The position numbers were made by a program, and so were the translations under genes. The notes under the pieces were generated by a model. The model had not been told where the DNA came from and did not search any database. It saw nothing but the letters and a program-made list of their open reading frames with translations. Shown in pieces: positions 22,260 through 33,097 of a stretch of DNA of 64,000 bases (position 1 is the stretch's first letter; each line of letters begins with the position of its first letter). The stretch is from NCBI GenBank assembly GCA_948470475.1, contig OX419338.1, positions 12,481,747 to 12,545,746 on the forward strand. Reading direction: 5' to 3'. Origin of the DNA: Galaxea fascicularis (lineage: Eukaryota; Cnidaria; Anthozoa; Scleractinia; Euphylliidae).

Positions 22260-23340
22260 CGGGCGAGTGGTTCATCAATACGGGAACCGACGTGTCCATC
22301 CTGAATCCAGAGATGCTGGAGGTAATATCGAAAGCCGGTAGTGTTTAACAGTTGGCTACCAATGACAAGCTTCGTGTTCTGGATGGTGGGACTGTTGCTG
22401 TGGAGTGCAAGGTTACATTGAATCTGACGGTCGGGGAGAAAAGGGTGGAACACTGAGCAGTTCTGGGTCGCTCCAGTGGTCACTCAGTGTTTGCAAGGCG
22501 GAGACTTCCGAAGGGATCAAGGTTGTCTGATCGACTACAAGCGATGGTTTTAGCCTTGTACGGTTCGGAAGTCCCTGTCCAATTGGCAGACGGCTCTAGT
22601 TCTCCTCAGGTACTTCGTGTTGTCCTCGATACGTCTATAAAGCTGAAGCCTTTCATAGAGGCCGTTGTTAGGGTAAAGTTATTGGAGCTAATGGTCAAAC
22701 AGTTTGCGTAATGTTGGCCCAGTTGAACAGGTAGGTGAAAATGGCGGCATCCTGGTAGGCAGATCTTTGGTGGATCTGAAAGGAGATTACGTTTCAGTTT
22801 GGATGGCTAACATTTCCGGTGGAAGACAGAAATTGCGAAGAATCACAACGATTGCTCTTTGGGAACCATGTGCAGGAGTTTCGACTGTGTTACTTTGACC
22901 ACGAGCTGATTCTGAAGAGTCGGTGATCCAGAACGAACCTGTTGGGGATCTCCCAGAGAGACTGTTGGACATGTATACCAGGAGTTCGGCAAACCTGAGT
23001 GAGCAGCAGAGCAAGGTCGTCAAGCAGCTCTTACTATTAGAGCAGGACTTGTTTTTTAAGGGCCTGGACAACTTGGGCTCTACAAATGCAGTGAGAAACC
23101 AGATAGAAACTGTGAATACAGCACCCATCAAACAGCAACCACGTCGAAAAAGGTATGATTGAATCCTTCAAGAGTCCCTGGTGTTCACCAATCGTCCTTA
23201 TCGGAAAGTTTGTAAGGCGAGCCGGAGAGCCCCCCTGGGTGCATTTCTTCAACGGACTATTTCAAGAACCCATACCCAATCGGCGATCAGTATATTTCGT
23301 ACTCTTTTCGTGACGCCTTATATGGACAGAAACTTGTTAC
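22260..23340 (+). pseudogene. gypsy pol remnant (protease and start of RT)
   Basis: At about 22269 a retropepsin-like segment reads WFINTGTDVS where the family has an Asp (D-T/S-G); the catalytic Asp codon is now Asn. At about 23170 SPWCSPIVL matches the opening of the Ty3/gypsy reverse transcriptase (SPWSSPIVL). Similarity fades before the FADD-box region and several stops intervene, so it is dead. Confidence 0.65.
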
Positions 23341-23460
23341 AAGTAAATTTCCTGTCGGCCTTATTTTCAATCTCTCCTGTTCTCATACGTTGTCTTACCA
23401 GGAAAATTTTGAGGGAAAGAGGCCCACAAAAGCCAGAAGCCTACAAATTTAACCTGTAGT

Positions 23461-24288
23461 CAACCAAAACCGTGCTTGCAAGGAATTCAAGAAAGGATCG
23501 CAGGTATCGTAAACTTAACGTGAGGACGTCTTGCATGTACGCGTGTAATTTAAGTCGGTTATATATCTTGGTTGTTTTATGTGAACTGTTTTTCTGGTTT
23601 ACTTATACGAGCAGTCGGCCACTACTGGAACTTTTGCAACTGGCTACTTCGATGTCCACACCCAAACTAAAGTTGAAGTATGATTGTTGAATTGTCTAAG
23701 TAAACTTTTACGAAAGATTTATCTTACCTTCAGTTCCATTTTGGTACATGGGGCATTGTAATTATTCGGCGTGCAGATTTTTGACTGATATATGTTGACC
23801 AAAATTCTTCATTTCCTAAGGTGTGCACAAAAACTGTAGATTGCCCTGGAGCTGTGATAATCCCTTGTGCACCAGCTTTTCATGAACGCTATTACAGAAG
23901 TTCGTTTAAAAGATTACGTTTTGAAAACATATTTTTAATGGGGTTTTGTTAGATCTTTCTGGAGACCTTTAGACTGCTATTTTTTTGTGTGAGCTGTTGT
24001 CTTAAAAACCACTCAAGTGTAGGCATGATAAAATAATTATTGCAGTTTTCGTATAGTTGCTGTGAGTGCTTAGAGTAGGGGGGAGCATGCCCCCCTCCCC
24101 TCCCAGGAAATTTTAATTTTAATTTTAGGAGCTAGGAAATGCTACTATTCAGGTTTTCCAGGGAACAGTTTCATAAATCAAATCATGAGAAAACGCCGCA
24201 AGTATTGAGTAGGTTATGTTGTTTGTAGATCAAACCACACCAACCTAGTGAGCTGAGAACTAATTATCAATTGAAGATATATTAAATA
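23461..24288. other. Repeat-derived or intergenic, no gene seen
   Basis: AT-rich sequence between the gypsy remnant and the next LINE. I see no domain, no TIR pair and no LTR. It may include retrotransposon 3' sequence. Confidence 0.45.
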
Positions 24289-24362
24289 TACAGTCGATTA
24301 TCCGGACTCGTCGGGACCTCGGTAAAATTAATAGTCCGGATAATCGAGAGTCCGGATAATTG
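24289..24362. repeat. Single pogo/Tigger-like TIR end
   Basis: TA followed by CAGTCGATTATCCGGACTCG, with GTCCGGATAATCGAGAGTCC just downstream. TIRs with CAGTCGA...TCCGGA look like pogo/Tigger ends of the Tc1/mariner group. Only one end is recognisable nearby. Confidence 0.4.
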
Positions 24363-24546
24363 AAAATATGAATGTTAATGAGATAGACATGTAAAAAAAA
24401 GGTATACAGCAAAGAAAACATCATTTTACTTGTGAAATCTACACAGCCTGTATGTATGTATCAGCTGAACGCATTAGAATATTTCTTTGTCTCTACATGG
24501 CGCTCCGATATCGTGTACTTATATCTCTGTGGTATTGCTTACTTGA

Positions 24547-24834
24547 ATGGAATTCTCAGGCGAAGACACAATCGTTGGTGTGTGTGCTCTTTCTAGACTG
24601 GATTTCGCTCGATCGAGTTGCTTTTTAGCAAGATTTCCAAAAGCAGTTCATGCAAGGTCTAGAGCAAAGAGGTACTCAGGCCAGAGAGTTGCTTATTATG
24701 GTAATGATATGGCTACAACGCAGTTCGAGTTGCTCAAACTGTCGGGCGACGTTTGTAGTAACCCTGGACCGGTCAAAAGATCCAGTTATATAACAGATAC
24801 AAAATCTCTTTGTACTGGATGCGAAAAAGTGAAC
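24547..24834 (+). pseudogene. LINE ORF N terminus with 2A-like ribosome-skipping motif
   Basis: The frame from ATG 24547 reads about 96 residues before the SINE insertion. Residues 62-75 are LLKLSGDVCSNPGP. 2A peptides end in D(V/I)E-x-N-P-G-P; here the Glu is Cys, but GD-V-x-S-NPGP and the upstream Leu run are kept. 2A-like motifs at the N terminus of non-LTR retrotransposon proteins are known, e.g. in sea urchin. Whether this variant skips is unknown. The ORF is severed by the SINE. Confidence 0.65.
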
Positions 24835-25200
24835 CGTTTGGCTCGGTGGTAGAGCACTGGACTGCTGAGCGGGAGGTCAGGGGTTCAAGCCCTGGCCGGA
24901 CCAACACTCAAGGTCTTTAAATAACTGAAGAGAAAGTGCTACCTTTGTAATGACATCTGCAAATGTTAGACTTTCTAGTCTTCTCGGATAAGGACGATAA
25001 AACCGGAGGTCTCGTCTCACAGCTCTTCACAAATTGACTCTGGGACGTAAAAGAACCACTAGGGACGTAATGAACCCTGGCTGTGATCACCCCTAGTGCT
25101 GACCTAGAGGGCCATGTGTTAGAAAACTCTCATTGGGTCAAACATGTCTATACCCTCTATACAAAAAGGATATCGCATCGTATCGTATCGTATCGTATAG
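24832..25200 (+). repeat. tRNA-derived SINE with (ATCGT)n tail
   Basis: The head has an A box (TTGGCTCGGTGGTAGAGCA) and B box (GGGGTTCAAGCCC) and ends GCCGGACC like a tRNA 3' half. The body contains GGATAAGGACGATAAAACCGG and GTCTCGTCTCACAGCTCTTC, a sort of central domain shared by many invertebrate SINEs (from memory). The 3' end is an (ATCGT)n microsatellite at about 25166-25198. It interrupts the LINE ORF. Confidence 0.75.
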
Positions 25201-26205
25201 GAAATGCACTGGTATGAACTTCAAGTAGTTGCGATCCTATTCTACGACACAGGCTCCAACATGGTACTGTATGCATTAGATGCTCTCTACCTCCACTTAG
25301 TGACAGTTACTTCGAGTGGGAGTCGGTACACGAGACCTGGTCGGACTTTGATCAAATCGCCAGGAATAATTTTTCGAACTTGAAGCTGGGACACATTAAC
25401 GCTAACAGCACAGGCAGATTCAAATTTCACGAGATCAGATCCTGGCTTCTTTCTGGCAGACTCGACCTTCTGATTATATCAGAGAGCAAGATTGACTCGA
25501 CATTTCCGTACAGTATGTTTCATGTCGATGGTTTTCGATTGTGTCGTTGTGACAGAAAGTCAGGCCGCGGGCCGGGGGTTTATTGGTGTATGTAAGGAGT
25601 GACATCTGCTTTATCCGAGTCAAGCCGATAATGGCTCCCTTCCGAAAACTGGTCAAGTTTTAAAACTGAATCTATCGTTCTCAAGATTAAGCTGGGTAAA
25701 ACTTGGATCACTGTTCTGAAATAAACCGGTCTCCGTCGATTCCGAAATCCAAATGGTGTCATGCGCTATCATCGCTATTCGAGGCAGCATCAACACTGAC
25801 GAGTACAATATTGTTTGCGGGAGATTTTTAATGCTGACGTTTCAGGAACGGGACAAACCGCCAAAGCCGGCAGAACTTCACTAGATATTTTTAACCTGCA
25901 TTGCTTGAATTACTGAGTGGCCTCGAAAGGCCAGGACATCTCAAACTACTCTCGATTTAATTCTCACCAATAACAAGAGAAATATTGTTGCATCTGGCGT
26001 AGTGGATACACACATTCGTTGGTTTACACAATCCTACGATCTTTGGCACCAAGGGCTCACTCACGCAAGATTTGTTTTCGTAGTCTCAAAAATTTTAGCC
26101 GGGAGATCTTTGTGACTGATCTGCAAATTGTGCCTTTCCACATCATTGACGTGTTTGATGAACTTGATGATAAGGTTCACGCATTTGAATAGTTGTTTCT
26201 AGATG

Positions 26206-26394
26206 TTATAGACTGTAGTAATAAATGGCGGCCAATAAATTATTCTTTTGTCTTCGTGCTAATGAGACCAACTAGCCTCGCTCCAAAACAACATTTCTTT
26301 TGTATTCTGTCCATGCAAAAGAGGCTAGTTGGTATTATTAGCACAAGGAAAAAGCAATAATTTATTGGCCGCCATTTATCAATACAGTCTATAA
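26206..26394. mobile_element. 189-bp foldback MITE inserted in the LINE
   Basis: TTATAGACTGTA...AATAAATGGCGGCC at the left is mirrored by GGCCGCCATTTAT...ACAGTCTATAA at the right, and GACCAACTAGCCTC by GAGGCTAGTTGGT. Non-coding. Confidence 0.85.
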
Positions 26395-26839
26395 ATTAGC
26401 ACGCTCCTATGAAGCGAACAATGGTACGGGGCAGTCAGGTACCATAGATGACGGAACAATGGAGGAAAGCGATCAGACAACGCATAAATCATATATAGAA
26501 GATATTCACACGCAATTGTATGGATGCAAATTACGAGGCGGGTACAAAACTCAGCGTAACACCTGCATCTCTCTCAGGCGAAAAGCGATAAAACAGCACT
26601 TTGTAAATATATCAACAGAGCCTGATAACCCACGCGAGTTTTGGTCTACCTTCCGCCCCTTTTTGCATACTAAAAGTAGACAAGCCAACGATACTATCTT
26701 AAAAGAAAAAGACAGGATTATTAGTGATAAAAAGGAAATTGTCGAATTGTTCAATGAACACTTTGTTCACATCGCTGATAATGTACCTCTGAGAGGAGAA
26801 GAGGATTATTGTCACGGGAGCTTTTTTCTGGGGGGGGGG

Positions 26840-27865
26840 GGGGGGGAGAGAATTAGCTCCGTGGCTGAGCGAGAGGTGCCCTGTTGCCTTCCGGGATCTT
26901 TTAACAAGTGATGGGCCCGACCTTCATTCAGGAACGTGGCGTTTATTGGAGATCTTCACTCATTTCGTTACAGGCAGAACTCAAAGCTCTACTGTCAGCC
27001 TTATTGTCATATACGATTTCCAACCAATAATATTTGGACAACTCATGCACTTACGCAAGCTTAGCAAATGGAAGGAATTCACACTTTTCACACCTTTACA
27101 ATTCAACGCTCATTTTACACTCCAAGGCGTTATTTTAAGGACAAGTTTTAAAACACCTAAATTACTCGGTTTATGATAAAAAACATTGCGACATTCCCTA
27201 ACTTTTCTTAAATCTCATTTTACTGGAAAACGTCCCGTAACATTATGGCGAGGAACCTAACTTGGAAAAGAATAAACCGTGAAGTGTCGTAACCTAGCGG
27301 ACTCGATAGTCTCATTTCCGATACATCGTTTTGTCTTAAGCATTGTAGTTTTGACAATTCTGGAATTCTCTATTGATAATTATGGCCAATTGAAGGTAAT
27401 GATAAAATTAGAAATATGCTGTGTTATTACTTCCAAGGTCCTTCATTTCAACCAACCAGGGATCATAAGAACTGAACGGGCTCAAAACACCAAACGGAGA
27501 GTCCTCCAGTGAAATGGCTAAACTTACAGTACAGCAATGTTTTTTACTGTTCCTGCAGTTCCTTCATCACAGGAATGCTGTACAGTATACTCACAACTGA
27601 AACCTCTCTAACTACTTTTACAGTAACAATTAAAATATAATGTATAACGCAAAAGTAACGTGAAATGTTTTTACGTTTACCCTGATGAAAATTTTATTGG
27701 CCAAACGTAAAACACGCAAAAATCACACAAATCATCATTATATATTTTAGCCGTGCTACCGTTCGATGAAACACCCAGATGACGAACTAACATTCCGAGA
27801 CCAATGTCCAAAACCGTTTTTTTTTAAACTTATTTACGGTTTTACGTAAAAGTTCCATTGCTAAC
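26840..27865. other. Foreign AT-rich insert between LINE linker and RT
   Basis: The LINE reading breaks at a poly-G run (26829-26846) and resumes about 1 kb later. The insert carries short palindromic pieces (TACAGTACAGCAATG / CAGGAATGCTGTACAG around 27525-27585) and TTTACGTTTACC/TTTTACGTAAAA motifs, but no recognisable gene and no clean TIR pair. Confidence 0.45.
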
Positions 27866-28106
27866 GAAATCGTCCTGCTATTGAAAAATATCCCGGATCT
27901 CATAAAGCTCAGCATTTTTTCAATCCAAAAAATGACATCTGGGCCGGATCAAATTCATTACATGAATTTCACCCACACGTTGTGATGATGATGATGATGA
28001 TGGTTAATTTCTTGTTGTTCTTATTGCTATTTCAGTTGTTTTCTGTGATTGGTGCGCCACGCTCGTCATCATTCAGTCAACGCACCGTGGAAAAATCTTA
28101 AATGAC

Positions 28107-28212
28107 AATGACTAGAGCCGGGATTTCTGAGCCCGCGAGAATGAGTACCCGCCAGCAAACCATTGTTTTAACAAAACCCACTGGTCAGCAACCTGAGTCT
28201 CGTCATTGCTGT
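28107..28212. repeat. Dispersed repeat, copy A
   Basis: AGCCCGCGAGAATGAG and CCCACTGGTCAGCAACC recur in the same order at 36616-36735 (AGCCCGCAAGAATGAG, CCGCTGGTCAGCAACC). Direct orientation, roughly 75% similar by eye, non-coding. Confidence 0.6.
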
Positions 28213-28215
28213 CTA

Positions 28216-28534
28216 AAGGTCGGCACAGATGAGGGGACTAGTCCCTGCAACTATTCCCTGTAACAAGTCGCGGGGACAAGTCCCATTGTGTGAACTAGTC
28301 ATTTTTTACTAAAAATCTAGTCGGAGGGACCAAAATTTGGTCCCTGCGACTTGTCCCACGAATTCAAACTGGTTTGAATTAGTGGGACAAGTCCCTGCGA
28401 CTAGTCCCTCAAAACTCTTCGTCTGCACACACGATGGGACTTGTCCCTGCGACCAGTCCCTTCCTGTAAACTCTTCAAGGGACAAGTCGGAGGGACTAGT
28501 CCCAGGGACTAGTCCCCTCGTGTGTGCCGACCTT
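28216..28534. mobile_element. 319-bp MITE rich in GGGACTAGTCCC palindromes
   Basis: AAGGTCGGCACA...GGGGACTAGTCCCTG at the left is complemented by CAGGGACTAGTCCCC...TGTGCCGACCTT at the right. The interior repeats GGGACAAGTCCC/GGGACTTGTCCC many times and includes a central AATTCAAACTGGTTTGAATT palindrome. Non-coding. Confidence 0.85.
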
Positions 28535-28639
28535 AAGGTCTTTCCAAACTGTGACGAGGATCGAAATGTACTGATGACAGTCAATCACTATGATACAAAC
28601 TGATGGTAACCAACCTACCTCATCGCTAACCTGCGATCA

Positions 28640-29030
28640 GGCCTTTTTTTTTTCAAGGGCGGACGAGGCGAGAGGAAAAAAAAATTACGCCTGATACATT
28701 TATTTAACATGCCGCCAGCCGCCCTTTAATTTAAATAAACAAACGTCAGCTCTACCTGTCAAGGTAATGGGCCAATCAGCATTTACCGGAAGTCAGCCGC
28801 TCCGCGTACATTGCCAATCAGAATGGAGTTTTTCAGAGGTATTGTTTCTAAGCCAATCAGAAAAAAGTCCAGAATCTGGCATTTTTACATGTGATCCGAC
28901 AAAGAAATGTATCATGCCCTCTTCCCGTGAGAGACATAAAGGGATAATAGGGAGAGGGCATGATCTCAGGCTACCTCATTGCCTGACGAATAGCACGGCA
29001 GTAATTAAGCAGTAAAAACGTGGGGATCTT
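28640..29030. repeat. Repeat-like intergenic stretch with short hairpins
   Basis: TCAGGCC near 28637 and GGCGTAATTTTTTTTTCC-type complementarity near 28680 form a short foldback, and ATGCCCTCTTCCC / GGGAGAGGGCAT (28915-28962) another. No gene seen. Confidence 0.4.
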
Positions 29031-29249
29031 TTATATCATCTTGAGACAAGCAATAAAGCTTCTTATTACACGACTTAAGACAGTCAGAGGGCCAATAACT
29101 AAAATCGACAGGAGCCCATAATATTTATGGGCTCCTGAAATCGACCAATAAGATTGCTCTATTGCCATTTCGATATTCTCTAAGTATTTGACCGCGTTTT
29201 GTCCCAAATGATCCCGCGTTGTTCCCGCGTTGTCTTCAGTCGTGTAATA

Positions 29250-29402
29250 AATCCCTTATTAACCAAGCTTGCTCGGGACCGTACTGGGAGAACATCGGCC
29301 CGAGTTCTTGACAGTACGGACCGAGCGCAGCGAGGTCCGTACAAAAAAAGTCCGAGGGCCGATATTCTCCCAGTACGGCCCTCGCGCTTGGTTAATAAGG
29401 TA
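29250..29402. repeat. Foldback repeat with TTATTAACCAAGC ends
   Basis: TTATTAACCAAGCTTGCTCG and CGCGCTTGGTTAATAA are inverted, as are GTACTGGGAGAA and TTCTCCCAGTAC and GGCCCGAG / CTCGGGCC-like pieces. The centre has GACCGAGCGCAGCGAGGTC. Non-coding. Confidence 0.75.
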
Positions 29403-29475
29403 TATTTAGTGCTATTATTACTTTATAACTACCACGATGAATGATAACTAACTTTTTCATAGGCCCAGTGATATC

Positions 29476-29577
29476 TAGTCTCCTACACAGCCGTTCTTTG
29501 CTTCGTCACGCAACGTTCCTCCCCACCAGGGGGAAGGAGCGTTGCGTGACGACACAGAGAACGACTGTATGGGAGAC
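29476..29577. mobile_element. YAGTCTCC family MITE, copy 2
   Basis: TAGTCTCCTACACAGCCGTT and AACGACTGTATGGGAGAC are inverted, with GTCACGCAACGTTCCTCCCC and GGAAGGAGCGTTGCGTGAC inside. Same family as 15273-15394; no clear target duplication here. Confidence 0.8.
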
Positions 29578-30075
29578 GAGGTGTTGTCAAATTGTAAGGT
29601 CTTCGTTTTCCATTTCCGTCTCGTTTTCCATCTCACTGTCATGGACGTATTTGATTATTATTATCGTTGTGGTGCTTTATACAGGCAATAATAACCGCAA
29701 AGATTACACAAAAACAGATGGCTCCGCCACATGAAAGGCCTATGACCAATGCTTTACTTTTTTTCTCTGTAAAAGAAAAAAAAGACATAGTATGTCAAAC
29801 GACAGACAAAAATGTGTACGTCTCGTGCCAATCCTTCTCCAACCACAGCCTATTTTTATCCCTTAGTTTCATCTCTGATGCTGTAAAAGCAGGGATGGCG
29901 AATGATAAATCCGCGACTTTAAAGTAAAAGGGCCCGTACGTACTAGGTTAAAAAGATTTGTTTGGCTCTGACAAAAATCTCGACAAATTTTGTCTCCACC
30001 AAATTTTGAATTTGCTAATCGGGTACACTTACACACACACTTATACTTTATTAATTTTCAATAAAAATTAACAAA

Positions 30076-30306
30076 AACTGACCCCCATTCCATGAACTAC
30101 CCCCAATGAATACCTTAAAATGGACTATGCTACTGAAGTTAAGTGATTAGGGTTAGGAAACTGAGTGAATCAGGTTCCATTTAGGGTCCTTATACTGGGA
30201 AAACTGACCTAAAACTTCATTCACTCAGTTTCCTAACCCTAATCACTAAACTTCAGCGGTGTAGTCCATTTTAGGGTATGTCCACGAAGTGTGGGTCAGT
30301 GTTTTG
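30076..30306. repeat. Foldback repeat ending in GGGTCAGTGTTTTGTCC
   Basis: AATGGACTATG...GAAGTTAAGTGATTAGGG is mirrored by CCCTAATCACTAAACTTC...GTAGTCCATT. The outer parts also pair (ACTGACCCCCATT with GTGGGTCAGT). The right end sequence GGGTCAGTGTTTTGTCCACC recurs at 44890-44925. The internal TTAGGGTTAGG is not telomeric repeat, just part of the arm. Confidence 0.75.
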
Positions 30307-31185
30307 TCCACCACCTTCTTGAAGTCAGTGCTTAACCCTGCTTTCAATGCCAAACCCTGACCTTAAACGATTCATAACTCATCACTCAATGACTTTAATA
30401 TAACGCTAACAACAACAACAAGCTTTCCCAGTTATAAAAAAAAATTGTAAAAACCAAGTTTTAGCCGTTAGTTTTAAATACTAATAGCTGTACAAAGTTT
30501 GACTCAAGCACAGAACGCGAGAACACTATATGTACATGCATTAATAAATTCCACGTTTATTTCTCATTACAATGCCTGCGAGTTATTTACCAAGCATTCT
30601 CAAAACAGGGCATATAATGGGCTTGGATAAAACCTTTACTCTCCAAGAGTTTGTCTGAGTGGGAAAAAGAACATTCAGGGGGATAAACAGGCAGGATTAA
30701 GCGACGGTCTAAAGTAAACGCAGTAATCCAGGAGTAATGTGAGTGTGCCAGGTGTCTCGAAAACTAAGACCTAAGACCTTATCATATTGTAAATGAAACA
30801 GGTTGAATATCGAAAAAACATACCACCTGCTCAAAACGTAAACGTAAAATGTGAGTCTGATTTGCAATTTCGCCCCCACCTGATTTCAACCAAGGCACGA
30901 ATTCCTTTCTTTGTCTTCTTCTTTCTCTCTCTCGTTATTTGGACCGCCATTTTGGATTTTTGTGGAGGTTTCCGCTGACAACTCGTTCCCAGACTTCCGT
31001 TCCCCGCTCCCCGTTCCCCGTTTTAGTAACATCCGACAAAAAACGCCGTTCGCACTTGCAGAATTGAACTGATGACAAATATTTTTGCAAAATAAACAAA
31101 AATTCGCCTAGTGAGTACAGGCCCTATTTTCTGCGAGCCCGAGACTTTCTTAGCCTCGCAAAACAAATCGAGAGTCCGAGAGAGG
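30307..31185. other. Intergenic, no gene seen
   Basis: AT-rich sequence with short duplications (CCGTTCCCCGCTCCCCGTTCCCCG near 31000). No domain or TIR pair recognised. Confidence 0.5.
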
Positions 31186-31820
31186 GTTTTTTTTTAACAA
31201 AACAAATAAACTTTATTAATATTTAACAATTTAAAAGGACATGTACAACTTGCATTTAGCTTAAGCTAGTCGAGGCGAGTTGTGCAGGAAAAAAAAAGGA
31301 AAGAAAAAATAAACTAATTTGTAAGCTTCAAATAACAGACTATGGACCATGACACGAATGAATTATAAATAAAATACAATTATTAGCATCCGGGGATAAA
31401 TATGGTTACACAATTGATTGGTAAAAGTAGCTTGATAACCTAAACAAACTAAACAGGCAAAGAGATTAACAGTGATTTGTTACAAAAGTTATGTAAAATA
31501 TAAATTAATTTTGGATAGTAAATTAGGTGCCTCAATATAATCCTCCTCGCCTTCTAAAGCTGCGAGTAAAGCTTTGCGAATTGATTTCTTGAACGCCAGT
31601 TTCGGTAAATTACATACTTGCGATGGGAGACAATTCAACGCTTTCGCACCAAAGCATGAGAAAGAGTTCCGCTGTTGATTTAGACGTGAAAATCATGTTG
31701 AATATGATATTTGCCACAAGATGCAGCCCTCGTGTTATATGAATGAATCAAGCTGGTCTTGACAAATCTTCCAGAGATATCTTTAGGAGCAGAGTTATTT
31801 GAGACATCATACATAGAGTG

Positions 31821-33060
31821 TTACACAGCTTCAGAGTAGAGCAGGTGAATGGGTAATATTTTAGAAGAAATAAAAAAAGGAATAGTATGAGTTCTTGGAA
31901 TTAGAAAATATATCAAACGTAGAGCACGTTTTTGAAGTAACAATAACTTATTAAGATGAGCTTTTGAGGCTTGGCCCCAAGCAGTCAGACCATAAGTCAA
32001 GTAGGGCAGTATGAGGGACTGATATATGCATCTCAAAGTGCAGAATGGAACGAAGTGTCTTAGACGAGATATTACTCCGACAATTTTACTAATCTTCACG
32101 GCGATATAGTCTCTGTGATATTTCCAGGACAAATGGTTGTCAATCAGAACACCTAAGTACTTAACATATTCCTTACACTCTAGACCTGACTATATGTTAG
32201 TGTTATTGTCTATTATTTTGAATTTAATCTCATAATTTAGCAATCGCTGTCGAGGTCGAAAAATAACAAAGTTTGAGTTTTTAATGTTAAGTGTCAGCTT
32301 ATTTACATTCAGCCATTCACATACCTTTTTCAGCTCTTTGTTAACGCTCTCCCTCCTCGAGGGATTTGGGATGTCTATCAGCATAACGCATGCTTGTGTC
32401 ATCCGCAAATATAACAAAATTTAACTTCTCTGACTAGTTTGGAATATCGTTAATAAAAATCAGAAATAGAAGAGGACCCAGCACTGAACCCTGTGGAACA
32501 CCACATGGGATAATTTCCTTATCAGAAATAGACGAGTTGATCTCAGTTGTTTGAGTGCGCTTAGATAGGTATGATAAAAACCAATCGTTGACAATGCCTC
32601 GGACTCCATAGTAATTTAATTTATTGAGCAAGATTGAATGATCAACTGTATCGAAAGCTTTCTTTAAGTCGAGGAAAATACTACACGAAAACAGTTTGTT
32701 GTCCATGTTCCTTTGTAGGGAGTTAACAATATCAAGTATTGCATGTTGAGTGGAGTGTTTGTCTCGGAAACCATACTGCGATCTATAAAGAATTTCATTT
32801 TTATCAATAAACGCTTTTAACCGGTTGAACATTATTTTCTCAAAGATACGATTGTAGTTAGATAATAAAGAAATCGGTCTATAGTTAGCTGGGTCAGTCT
32901 CATCATCATCTTTGTATACTGGAATGACTTTGGCATGCTTTAATTTAGAGGGATACTTTCCTAACGTAACTGACAAGTTCATTAGTTTCGCCAATGGGAA
33001 AGACAGAATATATCTGGCAGAGCGAAGAATATGATTCGGACAGGAATACAAACCATGCGC
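31821..33060 (-). pseudogene. LINE reverse transcriptase, frameshifted
   Basis: 33051-32434 holds RT blocks with NYRPISLLSNYNRIFEKI, FLDLKKAFDTVDH and CGVPQGSVLGPLLFL. The frame then breaks: the F-x-ADD box appears in a different frame around 32400, followed by a thumb-like segment at 32417-32190 and a C-terminal segment at 32132-31821 (YQSLILPYLTYGLTAWG). At least two frame changes are needed, so no active enzyme is made. Confidence 0.8.
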
Positions 33061-33097
33061 CTTATTGAGAGGGATAGAGAGTATCTCCCTCTCAATC

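Larger units (their letters stand above)
20003..23460 (+). mobile_element. Ty3/gypsy LTR-retrotransposon remnant
   Basis: A primer-binding-site-like TGGTAGCAGAGC lies at about 20132, followed by gag, zinc knuckle, protease and the first part of reverse transcriptase in the usual Ty3/gypsy order, all broken by stops and frameshifts. No 3' LTR matching the leader region could be found, so the 3' end is probably lost. A 370-bp TIR element (20696-21065) is inserted in gag. Confidence 0.75.
24547..27975 (+). mobile_element. CR1/L2-like LINE, decayed, with 2A-like N terminus
   Basis: An ORF start with a 2A-like motif (24730-24771) is followed, beyond an inserted SINE, by an endonuclease segment (25380-25590) with LLIISESKIDSTFPYS and FHVDGF, typical of CR1/L2-group APE endonucleases. 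Next come the EN-RT linker (26459-26800) and the beginning of RT near 27870-27960 (MTSGPDQIHY, family KATGPDGI). Stops and frameshifts are frequent. A foldback (26206-26394) and ~1 kb of foreign sequence (26840-27865) interrupt it. Confidence 0.75.

Noticed and set aside
24832..24902. Functional tRNA gene at the SINE head
   Set aside because: The 5' acceptor strand no longer pairs with GCCGGACC and the anticodon stem does not form.
28309..28603. Frames on both strands with repeated GTSP/GTCP phrases
   Set aside because: Generated by the GGGACTAGTCCC palindromes of a MITE.
30145..30245. Telomere-like TTAGGGTTAGG
   Set aside because: Only about two units in each arm of a foldback, in opposite orientations; no array.
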